Part shown: in pieces, positions 18,886-27,299 of the stretch
Layout of the letters: every line of letters begins with the position of its first letter
Position numbering within the stretch: position 1 is the stretch's first letter
Assembly (NCBI GenBank): GCA_025060325.1
Contig: JANXBW010000033.1
Location: 1 to 45,015 of the forward strand
Reading direction: 5' to 3'
Source of the DNA: Thermoguttaceae bacterium
GTDB taxonomy: Bacteria > Planctomycetota > Planctomycetia > Pirellulales > Thermoguttaceae
Length of the DNA stretch: 45,015 bases
Notes under the pieces: model-generated
Databases searched by the model: none
What the model was told of the DNA's origin: nothing
Seen by the model: only the letters and a program-made list of their open reading frames with translations
Made by a program: the position numbers and the translations under genes

Positions 18886-19127
18886 GTCCCTCCGACAAAA
18901 AATTTTTCTCGGCTCTCCTCCGCCTTCGCTGGTCGATCGAAACCCCGTCAAACCTAGCAGCACGCTCCGCGCCTAGTGCTTTCGTACGTCCTTGCATAAG
19001 TTTTTGCTATGTAGAGGATTAGGATGAAAAGACGAGAGCAATTCCGCCCGGTTATTGCGCGCGGAGCCAGTAGAGAACCGCTATTGGGGGCTGTCGCCTA
19101 ACGCAGATAAGTATTTCGACAAAAAAC

Positions 19128-19156
19128 TTGGGCGGGAGAGCAAGACCGGCTATACT
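19128..19156 (+). promoter_or_regulatory. Sigma-70 promoter of the MerR/B12-type regulator
   Basis: TTGGGC (19128-19133), a 17-bp spacer and TATACT (19151-19156) precede the gene by 41 bp. An A-rich stretch lies directly upstream. The spacer is normal, not the 19-20 bp of classical MerR-activated promoters, so repression rather than spacer-twisting activation is more likely. Confidence 0.6.
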
Positions 19157-19177
19157 AAGTTTGGAAGGGCACAAATC

Positions 19178-19190
19178 GACCAAAGCGGTC
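19178..19190 (+). promoter_or_regulatory. Possible operator in the MerR gene leader
   Basis: The inverted repeat GACC-aaagc-GGTC lies between the predicted transcription start and the ATG. It could bind the encoded regulator (autorepression) or hide the start region. The evidence is only position and symmetry. Confidence 0.3.
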
Positions 19191-19197
19191 AATTCCA

Positions 19198-20097
19198 ATG
19201 TTTGTTACCCCACGGCAACTTGCTCAGGCAACCGGTCTTAGTGAATCGACGATTAAACGCTGGTGTGATCGGGGCCTACTGCCGTCCCAGCGGACTCCCG
19301 GCGGCCATCGGCGACTAAAACTGGCCGAAGTGGTAGCCATCCTTCGCAGCCGGTCAGTCCCGGTAGTGGATGCTCTGGCACTGGGACTCCCTCCTTTCGA
19401 AGAGCTAGCCCGCGACGGGCTTGCCGGGGCTCGGCAGGCTCTCCTTGACGCCCTCATCCACGCTGACCGACACCGGGTCAATGCCATCCTGCATGCTCTT
19501 GTGCTTGGCGGGATCTCTATCGCGACTATCGGCGACGCGGTGATTTCCCCCGTCTTTGCCCAAATCGGGGAGTGGTGGGCCTGTCGGGAGATTGAGGTCT
19601 TCCAGGAGAGAGAGGCCTGCCTTATAGCCGAGGAAGCCCTCCGGGAGCTGAAACACTTCTTTCCGCCACCGGCACTAGGAGCGCCCCTAGGCATCGGGGG
19701 CACTTTGACCGGCGATTGGTATATCCTGCCGGGACTCCTTGTGGAACTTGTGCTTATGGCTCACCGTTGGGAGGCACGCTTCCTCGGGACTAATCTGCCG
19801 GCCCACACCTGCGCAGAGGCCATCCGGCGAATCCGGCCGGAGCTTTTCTGGCTGTCCCTTTCTCACGTGGCCAGCGCCGAGGAGGTCGTCGAGGCCACAA
19901 AACAATTAGCGGAAGTGGCCCAGGATGTTCACACCCTAGTCGTAGTGGGCGGTCGAGAGCTGGCAGGCGAGCTGGAGAGTCGAATCTTCGCCTCGGCCTG
20001 CTGCCGAAATCTAGCCCAGCTTGAGCTTCTGCTTCGAACCTTGCCGATTACCGGCAGACGTTCGGCCGAGCCACCGAACATTAAGCCTCCCACTTAA
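19198..20097 (+). CDS. MerR-type regulator with degenerate B12-binding domain (CarH-like architecture)
   Basis: A 299-residue protein. Residues 1-50 are a MerR-type winged helix (TPRQLAQATGLSESTIKRWCDRG, then RTPGGHRRL). Residues about 65-155 match the four-helix cap and about 160-285 the Rossmann-like fold of cobalamin-binding regulators such as CarH and LitR. In CarH the cap has Wx9EH and the B12 domain (D/E)xHxxG. Here these read W127-x9-E137-R138 and D173-W-Y175-I-L-P178, so both histidines are replaced and the lower axial ligand is missing. LSLSHV and VVVGGREL of the Rossmann fold are kept. It may sense another ligand or a base-off cobalamin, or act as a constitutive repressor. No ribosome binding site is visible and the leader is about 35 nt. 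Targets could include this gene or its neighbours. Confidence 0.88.
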   Translation: MFVTPRQLAQATGLSESTIKRWCDRGLLPSQRTPGGHRRLKLAEVVAILRSRSVPVVDALALGLPPFEELARDGLAGARQALLDALIHADRHRVNAILHALVLGGISIATIGDAVISPVFAQIGEWWACREIEVFQEREACLIAEEALRELKHFFPPPALGAPLGIGGTLTGDWYILPGLLVELVLMAHRWEARFLGTNLPAHTCAEAIRRIRPELFWLSLSHVASAEEVVEATKQLAEVAQDVHTLVVVGGRELAGELESRIFASACCRNLAQLELLLRTLPITGRRSAEPPNIKPPT

Positions 20098-20170
20098 GTG
20101 ACGTAAATTATCAGCGACCAGCTTGCAGTTCGAACGTCAACTCCTCAGCTTGCGCGTTCACCCGGCTGCG

Positions 20171-21757
20171 TTATCTGCCTTCCCCGGTCAGTCGGAAGAA
20201 GCGATCAAGAACCACAAGCCCTACCAGATCGCCAAAGACGTTGACAAGTGTTCGGCAACGGTCAAGAAGCCAATCAATCGCCAAAATAAGTCCGAGGCCC
20301 TCTGCCGGCACGTTGACAGCAGCCAGAACCAAAAGAAGCGTCACCAGCCCAGCATTAGGAATTCCCGGCGCACCGATCGCTGCCAAGGTCGCCATGATAA
20401 AGACGATTACTAGCTCGGCCGACCCCAGGTGGATGCCCGCAAGTTGGGCTAGGAAAATGGCGGCTACGGCCTCGTAGAGAGCCGTTCCGTCCATGTTGAC
20501 AGTCGCCCCCAGTGGTAAGACAAACCGAGCAAGTGGCAAGGAGAGCCCCAGTCTTTGTCCACACTCCAAACTGACCGGCAAAGTGGCCGAGGAACTACTT
20601 GTCCCGAAGGCAGTAGCCAGCGCCGGCGCTACTCCCCGGAGGAAGTTCCCCGGCGCTTGGCGACCTAAACTCCAACTCAGGATTGTCAACAAAACAAAGT
20701 GGATGCTTAGGCCAACAACGACGGTAAAGGCAAACGAGCCAAGTCGGACAAGCTCACTTGCCACGGCTGGTGCACCGCCGCGGGAAATCATGTGCCCCGC
20801 TACCAGGCCAAAAAGGCCCACGGGCGCAAATGCCATCACCACTTGAACCATGCGGATCATTAATTCGTTTACTCGCTCGACTAGATCAAGAAGCGGTGTG
20901 GCCGACGGCCCCATGGCAGCAAGGGTCAAGCCCGCAAGAAGCGAAAAGAAGATAATACCCAGCACATTCATTTCGGCAGCAGCGGCAAAGAGGTTACTGG
21001 GCACAAGGCCACTACCGGGCCGATCTGGCCGCCCGCGGAGTACTTCCGCAAGTGTTTCGCCGACATTGGCCCGGCCAACCGCTACCGCCTGACCTCCCAC
21101 CGAGGCATTCGGAACAAGCTCCGTTCCCACGCTCCCTGGGCGGATAAGCTCGACCAACACCATGCCCAAAAGGACGGCCACGGCAGTGGTACTGAGATAG
21201 TAGGCGAAGGCCCCGAAAGCGACTCGCCCTAAGGAGGCTGTCCGTCCCAGTGCCGCCGAGCCACTCATGATGCTTGTAAACACAAGGGGTAAAACGATCA
21301 GGGTAAGGAGCCGAAGGTAAAGTTGCCCACATAACTGGATAAGCTGGCCTGCCACCCGAAGCAGGAAATCCCACGGACGAGGCGACTCAGCCACAAGGGC
21401 GGCCAATCGGGCAATTTCGGCCCGGAGCCACTCCTTATGCTTACGAATCGCCTCGATCTTGGACGACTCGGCAGGGGGATCCTGTGCAAGCCATTTTTCC
21501 ACACGCTCAAGCTCAGCCTCAAGAGCAGCGTGTCGCTCGGCCGGGCCTCCCACAGCCCGCCACAATGCTTCCCCGAACAAAATTCCCACCAAGACCCCGG
21601 CCGCAAGCCCCACGAGTAACCCCCGAAAAGCCGGACCTCGGTAGCGGCTCTGCCCCCGCGGATCGGCGGTGGCCACGCCGGGGGAAAACTGTCCGGCCTC
21701 TCTGCCAGCAAAATGCGCCTGAGAAACAACCCCGCTATTAAAGTCATCACTAGACAT
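20171..21757 (-). CDS. DAACS family dicarboxylate/amino acid:cation symporter
   Basis: A 528-residue multi-helix membrane transporter. FGTSSSSATLPVSLECG is the serine-rich HP1 hairpin and LGATVNMDGTALYEA the NMDGT motif of TM7, both diagnostic of the GltP/DctA/GltPh family. IGAPGIPNAGLVTLL is the HP2 hairpin. These proteins import glutamate, aspartate or C4-dicarboxylates with Na+ or H+. Two features are odd. A 40-residue polar N-terminus precedes TM1, and an extra charged helical segment (residues about 72-128, rich in Glu, Arg and Lys) lies between TM1 and TM2, where GltPh has only a short loop. That insert would face outside. The gene converges on the MerR-type gene with a 73-bp gap. Confidence 0.92.
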   Translation of the reverse strand: MSSDDFNSGVVSQAHFAGREAGQFSPGVATADPRGQSRYRGPAFRGLLVGLAAGVLVGILFGEALWRAVGGPAERHAALEAELERVEKWLAQDPPAESSKIEAIRKHKEWLRAEIARLAALVAESPRPWDFLLRVAGQLIQLCGQLYLRLLTLIVLPLVFTSIMSGSAALGRTASLGRVAFGAFAYYLSTTAVAVLLGMVLVELIRPGSVGTELVPNASVGGQAVAVGRANVGETLAEVLRGRPDRPGSGLVPSNLFAAAAEMNVLGIIFFSLLAGLTLAAMGPSATPLLDLVERVNELMIRMVQVVMAFAPVGLFGLVAGHMISRGGAPAVASELVRLGSFAFTVVVGLSIHFVLLTILSWSLGRQAPGNFLRGVAPALATAFGTSSSSATLPVSLECGQRLGLSLPLARFVLPLGATVNMDGTALYEAVAAIFLAQLAGIHLGSAELVIVFIMATLAAIGAPGIPNAGLVTLLLVLAAVNVPAEGLGLILAIDWLLDRCRTLVNVFGDLVGLVVLDRFFRLTGEGR

Positions 21758-22675
21758 TTAGCCGGCCTTTGATTACCGAGCCTTCGCCCACGGAAGCCTG
21801 GCTCCGAACTCCCCTACGCAAACTTCCCTTAGGTGAACCCGCGTCTATTGCGGCTACCATGAACTGGCCCCACCTACTCTCGAGGGCGATGAAGTGGCAA
21901 TCGAGCAAATAAGGCTACCGCCCCCAACTGGAGCAGTGGCGGGCAGAAGCCCGCTTGAGATTGGCGGGCGACTTTGCTTCGGGAATTGAATGGCCTTTCT
22001 TCCGGGGACTGACCCGGAAGTTCCCCCTTCACTCGACCGATCGGGCCGTCTAGCACTAACGTTCCGAAGTTTCGCCAAGCAGCACCGCCGGTCGTCAGAA
22101 AATTCCATCCCGGCTGGCCTAAACATACGCACCCAGTCCCCGGCAAGTGTAGTCTATCCGGCAAAAATCTCCCAGATTCACGCGTCCTTGCGACATCCTG
22201 GCCCTATTATTAGCAAAAGAAATTGGCAAAATTAAGAATCCGCGAACGTCCGGGTTTTTTTGCGGCTGGGGTCCCAATTCGAACCGAATTTCCCCCAAGA
22301 TTTGCCGTTTGGGGATAGCTTTCTCTCCCCTGCGGCGAAATATGATTAGCAGGTAACCTGAGCGGCCAATCGGCTGCGGCCTGGGCGGAAATCGATTCCG
22401 TGTCCGAGCGGAGTGCCGGCCCTGTGTGGTTTTAGGTTAAAGACGACGGAGGATGCTTGTGTGGTCGGAATGACAAGCTGCAACTTCGACCGATCAGGGG
22501 GCAGGAACTTAAGCAAGCCAAGAGGCATAGACCAAGAACCCAGTAGCGCCCTAGCCTTCGCCCCGGCGTGCCCCCAAGCCCGGCAAAGGACCGGAATCGG
22601 CCGCCACACTAAGCCAATCTAGCTGTTAAATAGCGCGGCTACACAACCTCCGAAAGGAGATGTGGAGTTTCGCCA
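21758..22675. other. Intergenic region of about 0.9 kb with inverted repeats
   Basis: No supported gene. A perfect 8-bp hairpin CTTCCGGG/CCCGGAAG lies at 21999-22020, and AATTCG-aac-CGAATT at 22276-22290. A run of seven T follows a weak stem near 22250. The region lies between divergent genes and should hold both promoters. Confidence 0.4.
21999..22020. repeat. Perfect 8-bp inverted repeat
   Basis: CTTCCGGG and CCCGGAAG around a 6-nt loop. No T run follows on either strand, so it is a candidate regulator site or RNA hairpin rather than a terminator. Confidence 0.35.
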
Positions 22676-23083
22676 ATGTCGTTCGCGGCCAAGACCCAGC
22701 GCTATCACGTGGTTGACTTTGACCAAGTTCCAGGGATACGGTGCCCCTGCGGAATTGCCCGCCGCGCCTTGGCCGACGTTGATTTCTTTCCGGGAACCAT
22801 CCACAGGACCGAGTTTACGGGCACCGGCAAGCGACATTATCACCGCCGACTTACCGAGACCTATTACATCCTTGAAGCGGAACCTGGAGCTTACTTGGAA
22901 CTTGACGGGGAACTTATCCCGGCCAAGGTTGGCCTTTGCGTCGTTATTCCCCCGGGGGTGGTGCACCGCGGCATCGGGCGGATGACCGTGCTCAACATCG
23001 TTTTCCCCAAATTCGATCCCACGGACGAGTTTTTAGTTGATGAAACTTCTCCGTCCCCAGCGCAACAATCCGATCGGAGTTAA
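22676..23083 (+). CDS. Small cupin-domain protein
   Basis: A 135-residue single-cupin protein. HYHRRLTETYYILE matches cupin motif 1 (His, His, Glu metal ligands) and VVIPPGVVHRGIG matches motif 2 (Pro, Gly, His), so a mononuclear metal site is likely. It has no signal peptide and is cytoplasmic. Such proteins range from isomerases to sensors and no substrate can be assigned. GGAG lies about 9 nt before the ATG. Only 20 bp separate it from the NuoE-NuoF fusion gene, so it may be the first gene of that operon and could have a regulatory or cofactor role there, which is speculative. Confidence 0.85.
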   Translation: MSFAAKTQRYHVVDFDQVPGIRCPCGIARRALADVDFFPGTIHRTEFTGTGKRHYHRRLTETYYILEAEPGAYLELDGELIPAKVGLCVVIPPGVVHRGIGRMTVLNIVFPKFDPTDEFLVDETSPSPAQQSDRS

Positions 23084-23103
23084 CCCCCCAGGAACCCGCA
23101 AGC

Positions 23104-25575
23104 GTGGTGAAACGTAGCGAAGCAATGGCCTGGAGTAAGCAAGCTGCCCCGGCAAACGAGCCTTTCAGTCACTCTGAGCCCACCCCGGACGACCTGGCCT
23201 ACGTGGACCAGCTAGTGGCTCAATACGGGGCCGACCCGGAGGCTGCCATCCCCCTGCTCCAGGCCCTTCACAACCAGTATCGATATCTCCCCCAGTGGGC
23301 ACTGGAACGCATTTGTCAACAAACAGGCATAAGTCCTGCCCAGATTTGGGGCGTGGCCACTTTTTATTCGCAATTCCGGCTCTCCCCGGTGGGTAAACAT
23401 CTTGTCCAGGTGTGCCACGGGACAGCCTGCCATGCGGGAGGCGCTTGGCTTGTCCAGCAGGCGTTTGAGCACTATCTTGGCATACCGCCGGGCAGTGATA
23501 CTGATCCAGCCCGCCTGTTTACAATTGAGAAGATAGCCTGCCTTGGCTGCTGCAGTTTGGCCCCAGTGGTGCGGATTGACGATGTTATTTACGGTCATCT
23601 CTCACCCGCCCGGGTTCCACAGATCTTACGCGACTTTCTTCGCCACCGCCGGAGCCAAGCCGGCCTAGATGACGATCTGCCGCGGCATCAACCGGCCGAC
23701 TCCCAGGCGGAACTGCGGGTCGGGCTTGACAGTTGCTGTCGTGCCCAAGGGCATGATCGGCTTTACCAGTCGCTAGTGGCAGCTGCCCGAAAGCTTCGGC
23801 TGCCCGTTACGATTAAGCGGGTGGGCTGTAGCGGACTTTGTCACCAAGCACCGGCAGTTGAAGTAGCTGTAGACAAAAAGCGGCTTTTCTATCTTGGGGT
23901 CACTCCGTCGGCTGCTGAGCGGCTAGTCCAACACCGCTTTCCCCCTCGCCCCTGGTGGCGCCGGATCAGCACTCGTGCTCAAAACTTGATCCGTTGGCTG
24001 TGGGAAGAAGATCATCTGCCGCAGGCTTATCCGGCCCAATCGCCCCGGCTTGCGCCTTTCCTCGGCAGCCAATTGCGGATTGCCACCGAGCACGCCGGCG
24101 AGCTTGATCCGCTGGATCTTGACGAATATATCCGTAGCGGCGGTTTGTCGGCCCTTCGGCGGGCAATTTTCCAAATGACGCCGCAGGAGATTATCAACGA
24201 GATTACTGCCAGTGGTCTTCGCGGTCGCGGCGGAGCTGGCTTCCCAACCGGAAAAAAGTGGGCGATTGTAGCTGCTCAGTCCGCCCAGCCTAAATTCGTC
24301 ATTTGTAATGGTGACGAAGGCGACCCCGGGGCCTTTATGGACCGCACCATCCTGGAGTCTTTTCCCTTCCGGGTGATCGAGGGGATGGCCATTGCCGCTG
24401 TGGCCACCGGTTGTCGCCAGGGCTTCTTTTACATCCGCGCGGAATACCCACTAGCTGTGCGGCGAATTCGCCGGGCTTTGGAGATTTGTCGACAGGCGGG
24501 GATCATTGGCCCAAGCATCCTGGGAAGCCAGTACGAGCTTCAGATCTCCGTCCGCGAAGGGGCTGGGGCATTTGTCTGCGGGGAGGAAACGGCCCTGATA
24601 GCCTCGCTTGAAGGCAAACGGGGGATGCCCCGGTTTCGCCCGCCTTTTCCCGCGGAAAGCGGCTATCATGACCTGCCTACTTTGATCAACAATGTGGAGA
24701 CCTTTGCCTGCGTACCGTGGATCATTCGCCATGGGGCAAAGGCTTTCGCCTCGGTGGGAACTGCCACCAGTAAAGGCACCAAGGTTTTTGCCCTGGCGGG
24801 CAAGATCCGCCGGGGCGGTTTGATCGAAGTGCCCATGGGTATGACCCTGCGGCAGATCGTGGAGGATATTGGTGGCGGTGTTCCCCAAGGGCGAACTCTT
24901 AAAGCCGTTCAAGTAGGCGGGCCCTCCGGCGGTTGTCTGCCTGCACATCTCCTAGATCTTCCTGTGGACTATGAGGCCCTCACCCATGCCGGGGCTATCA
25001 TGGGCTCTGGCGGCATGGTGGTGTTCGACGATACCGACTGCATGGTGGATGTCGCCCGCTATTTCTTGAGCTTCACCCAAAGCCAATCATGCGGAAAGTG
25101 TACATTTTGCCGGCTGGGTACCCGGCGGATGCTGGAGATCCTGGAGGCCATTTGCCTCGGCCAAGGCCAGCCACGTGACCTGGAAGAATTGGAAACTTTA
25201 GCCCAGTCCATAAGCCAGGCAAGCTTGTGCGGTTTAGGGAAGACGGCCCCAAACCCTGTGCTTTCCACGTTACGGTATTTCCGGGAAGAGTATGAGGAGC
25301 ATCTTGCCGGCCGATGTCCCGCCCGACGCTGCAAGGCGCTCATCCGCTATGTCATTACCGAGCGGTGCCTTGGCTGTACACTTTGTGCCCAGCATTGCCC
25401 TGCCCGGTGTATTCCGCTGACACCTTACCGGCGGCATCGGATTGACCAGTCAGCCTGCACGCGGTGCGACACCTGCCGAGAGATTTGTCCAGTGGGGGCG
25501 GTGGAAATCCAAACAGGCCCCCCGGAAACGGCCGCCACCCCCGCGGCAGCAGGCAACGCAACGGGACCTACTTAA
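23104..25575 (+). CDS. NuoE-NuoF-ferredoxin fusion, NADH-oxidising subunit of a hydrogenase/Bfu-type complex
   Basis: An 823-residue fusion. Residues about 25-185 are NuoE-like with Cys in CHGTAC and CLGCC for a [2Fe-2S] cluster. Residues about 200-275 are a second thioredoxin-like ferredoxin (DSCCRAQG, VGCSGLCH). Residues about 310-735 are NuoF: GLRGRGGAGFPTGKKW binds NADH/FMN and SCGKCTFCR with CGLGK binds a [4Fe-4S]. CLGCTLCAQHC and CTRCDTCREIC (about 754-795) form a 2x[4Fe-4S] ferredoxin tail. The order matches HydB/HndC subunits of NAD-linked [FeFe] hydrogenases and other bifurcating Bfu enzymes, here with NuoE fused in front. The start is GTG at 23104 with AGGA 10 nt upstream. An ATG at 23125 lacks a site. 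The partner gene is 20 bp downstream. Confidence 0.92.
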   Translation: MVKRSEAMAWSKQAAPANEPFSHSEPTPDDLAYVDQLVAQYGADPEAAIPLLQALHNQYRYLPQWALERICQQTGISPAQIWGVATFYSQFRLSPVGKHLVQVCHGTACHAGGAWLVQQAFEHYLGIPPGSDTDPARLFTIEKIACLGCCSLAPVVRIDDVIYGHLSPARVPQILRDFLRHRRSQAGLDDDLPRHQPADSQAELRVGLDSCCRAQGHDRLYQSLVAAARKLRLPVTIKRVGCSGLCHQAPAVEVAVDKKRLFYLGVTPSAAERLVQHRFPPRPWWRRISTRAQNLIRWLWEEDHLPQAYPAQSPRLAPFLGSQLRIATEHAGELDPLDLDEYIRSGGLSALRRAIFQMTPQEIINEITASGLRGRGGAGFPTGKKWAIVAAQSAQPKFVICNGDEGDPGAFMDRTILESFPFRVIEGMAIAAVATGCRQGFFYIRAEYPLAVRRIRRALEICRQAGIIGPSILGSQYELQISVREGAGAFVCGEETALIASLEGKRGMPRFRPPFPAESGYHDLPTLINNVETFACVPWIIRHGAKAFASVGTATSKGTKVFALAGKIRRGGLIEVPMGMTLRQIVEDIGGGVPQGRTLKAVQVGGPSGGCLPAHLLDLPVDYEALTHAGAIMGSGGMVVFDDTDCMVDVARYFLSFTQSQSCGKCTFCRLGTRRMLEILEAICLGQGQPRDLEELETLAQSISQASLCGLGKTAPNPVLSTLRYFREEYEEHLAGRCPARRCKALIRYVITERCLGCTLCAQHCPARCIPLTPYRRHRIDQSACTRCDTCREICPVGAVEIQTGPPETAATPAAAGNATGPT

Positions 25576-25595
25576 TAAGGGATAAGGGGAACTTT

Positions 25596-27299
25596 ATGGG
25601 TTTGGCAACTATCCCTGCAGTAATCAACGGCCGGCAGGTGGAGGTCCCGCCGGGAACAACAATCCTTCAAGCAGCAGCTCTCATCGGCGTTGACATTCCC
25701 ACCTTGTGTTACCTTCCCGGAAAGCCTCCGCTTACCTCCTGTTTTGTCTGCGTTGTCAAAGTGACCAACCGTGACGGCAGAGCCGATATCCGGCCTGCTT
25801 GCGCTACCCCGATCACCGAACCGGTAGAGATCGACACGCGCTCGGCTGATATAGAGGCCCTTCGCCGGGAAGCGATTGAACTTCTCTTGGCCTATCACTT
25901 GGGGGATTGTCTTGCCCCGTGTCAACTCGCTTGCCCGCTTCGCTGCGACATCCCCACTTTGCTGGGGCTTGTGCGCCGGCACGAGCTTGGTCAGGCCGTC
26001 CGGCTTCTTCGTCAACAGGCTGGGCTTGCCCATTTTTTGGCCCATGTGTGTTCTTCCCCGTGCGAAAAAGCCTGTCGGCGTGCGCAATGGGATGACGGGC
26101 TGGCCATTCGCTCTTTATGCCATGCCCTTGTGCACTGGCAAAAGGACGTTGCAGCACCTGAAAACACACCGGCTCCGCCCCCACAAGGCAGGAGGGTGTT
26201 AATTGTCGGCGCCGGGCCGACGGGGCTTTCTGCGGCATGGCACCTTGGGCTTTTGGGCTATGAGGTCGTCATTCGCGAAAAGGCCTCTGGCCCAAGCGCC
26301 GCGTGGCTTCAGAGCCAAGCAGGCCATTCGGCCGGCGCTTCCCCCACTGCGGAGCCGGCCTGGGTAGCCTTGGAGCAAGACCTGCAGATTGTGCTGGCAA
26401 GTGGCGTCAAGATCCGCTGGAATGATCCGCTTTTAGCCGAAGAATTGCCCGAGCGGCTCCTGTGCGACTGGGATGCCGTCCTGCTTGCCTGCGGGACGGA
26501 AGCGGCGAAAATTGCCGCCGCATGGGGTCTTGCGGTTGAAGGTCAACTTGTTGCCGTAGATAAAACCTCCTGGCAAACAAGTCGGGCAGGGATTTTCGCC
26601 GCTGGCTCTGCTGTTTACGGGAAGACCTCTCCCCTTCGCCGGGTGGCCGACGGCAAGCATGCCGCTTGGGCCCTTGCCAGTTATTTACAACAGGGCAAAA
26701 ACACGACGGCGGAGAACAAATTTGTCTTTCGCGCTGGGCGTTTGTCAAAAGAGGAACTTGCTGTCTTGGCCCAGGTGGCTAGTTCGGCATCGCGGCAGGA
26801 AATAGCCCTGCCGGCCAGTGGCGAAAGTGCTTCGTGGGAGGCGACGATTGAGCAACTTGTTAACGAAGCCGACCGCTGTTTCCGCTGCGCGTGCGTTGCC
26901 GCCGGCCACTGTAAGCTTCGTCAACTGGCTGCCCAGCTCGGTGCCGATCCCCGCCGATTTGCCGGCCATCGGTTGCCCTTAGCGCAAATCGACCCTCACG
27001 GACCCATCGTCTACGAGCCAAGGAAATGCGTCCTTTGCGGACGATGTGTGGCCGTTGCCAAGGAGACGTCAACGGTTGCCGGCCTGACCTTTGTGGGCCG
27101 GGGTTTCGAAACGCGCGTGGGGACACCCTTTAATCAAAGCTTTGCCCAGGCCTTAGGAGCCGCTGGGGAAGCTTGCGTAGCTGTTTGCCCCACGGGCGCG
27201 CTTTACTTCCACAAGGAGCCTCCCAAGGTGGAACGTCCCTCGTCCACAGTGGCCGCCGAGGCCGGCCACAACTCTCCGGGCAAAACGAAAAATGCATGA
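25596..27299 (+). CDS. NuoG-like [2Fe-2S] / GltD-like flavoprotein / [4Fe-4S] fusion
   Basis: A 567-residue fusion starting at ATG 25596 with AGGGGA upstream. Residues 1-75 are a NuoG-type [2Fe-2S] ferredoxin with Cys near 37, 48, 51 and 69. Residues about 100-160 carry HLGDCLAPCQLACPLRCDIP and HVCSSPCEKACRR, the N-terminal [4Fe-4S] region of glutamate synthase small subunits (GltD/NfnB). RRVLIVGAGPTGLSAAW (about 204) binds FAD and IFAAGSAVYGKTS closes the FAD domain. The second Rossmann domain that binds NADPH in GltD is missing, since only about 175 residues lie where about 300 are expected. CFRCAC, CVLCGRC and CVAVCPTGAL follow as a further iron-sulfur module. It is likely the electron-splitting partner of the NuoE-NuoF protein. 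Confidence 0.88.
   Translation: MGLATIPAVINGRQVEVPPGTTILQAAALIGVDIPTLCYLPGKPPLTSCFVCVVKVTNRDGRADIRPACATPITEPVEIDTRSADIEALRREAIELLLAYHLGDCLAPCQLACPLRCDIPTLLGLVRRHELGQAVRLLRQQAGLAHFLAHVCSSPCEKACRRAQWDDGLAIRSLCHALVHWQKDVAAPENTPAPPPQGRRVLIVGAGPTGLSAAWHLGLLGYEVVIREKASGPSAAWLQSQAGHSAGASPTAEPAWVALEQDLQIVLASGVKIRWNDPLLAEELPERLLCDWDAVLLACGTEAAKIAAAWGLAVEGQLVAVDKTSWQTSRAGIFAAGSAVYGKTSPLRRVADGKHAAWALASYLQQGKNTTAENKFVFRAGRLSKEELAVLAQVASSASRQEIALPASGESASWEATIEQLVNEADRCFRCACVAAGHCKLRQLAAQLGADPRRFAGHRLPLAQIDPHGPIVYEPRKCVLCGRCVAVAKETSTVAGLTFVGRGFETRVGTPFNQSFAQALGAAGEACVAVCPTGALYFHKEPPKVERPSSTVAAEAGHNSPGKTKNA

Larger units (their letters stand above)
18751..19197. other. Divergent promoter region between fasciclin and MerR genes
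   Basis: This 447-bp region carries a near-consensus promoter facing each gene (18857-18885 minus and 19128-19156 plus, listed separately). The rest shows no gene. Confidence 0.6.

Noticed and set aside
22240-22290. Seven-T run and a GGTTCGAATT segment, considered as terminator or tRNA T-arm
   Set aside because: The stem before the T run is only 3 bp, and the T-arm-like segment lacks a matching stem, acceptor arm and anticodon arm.
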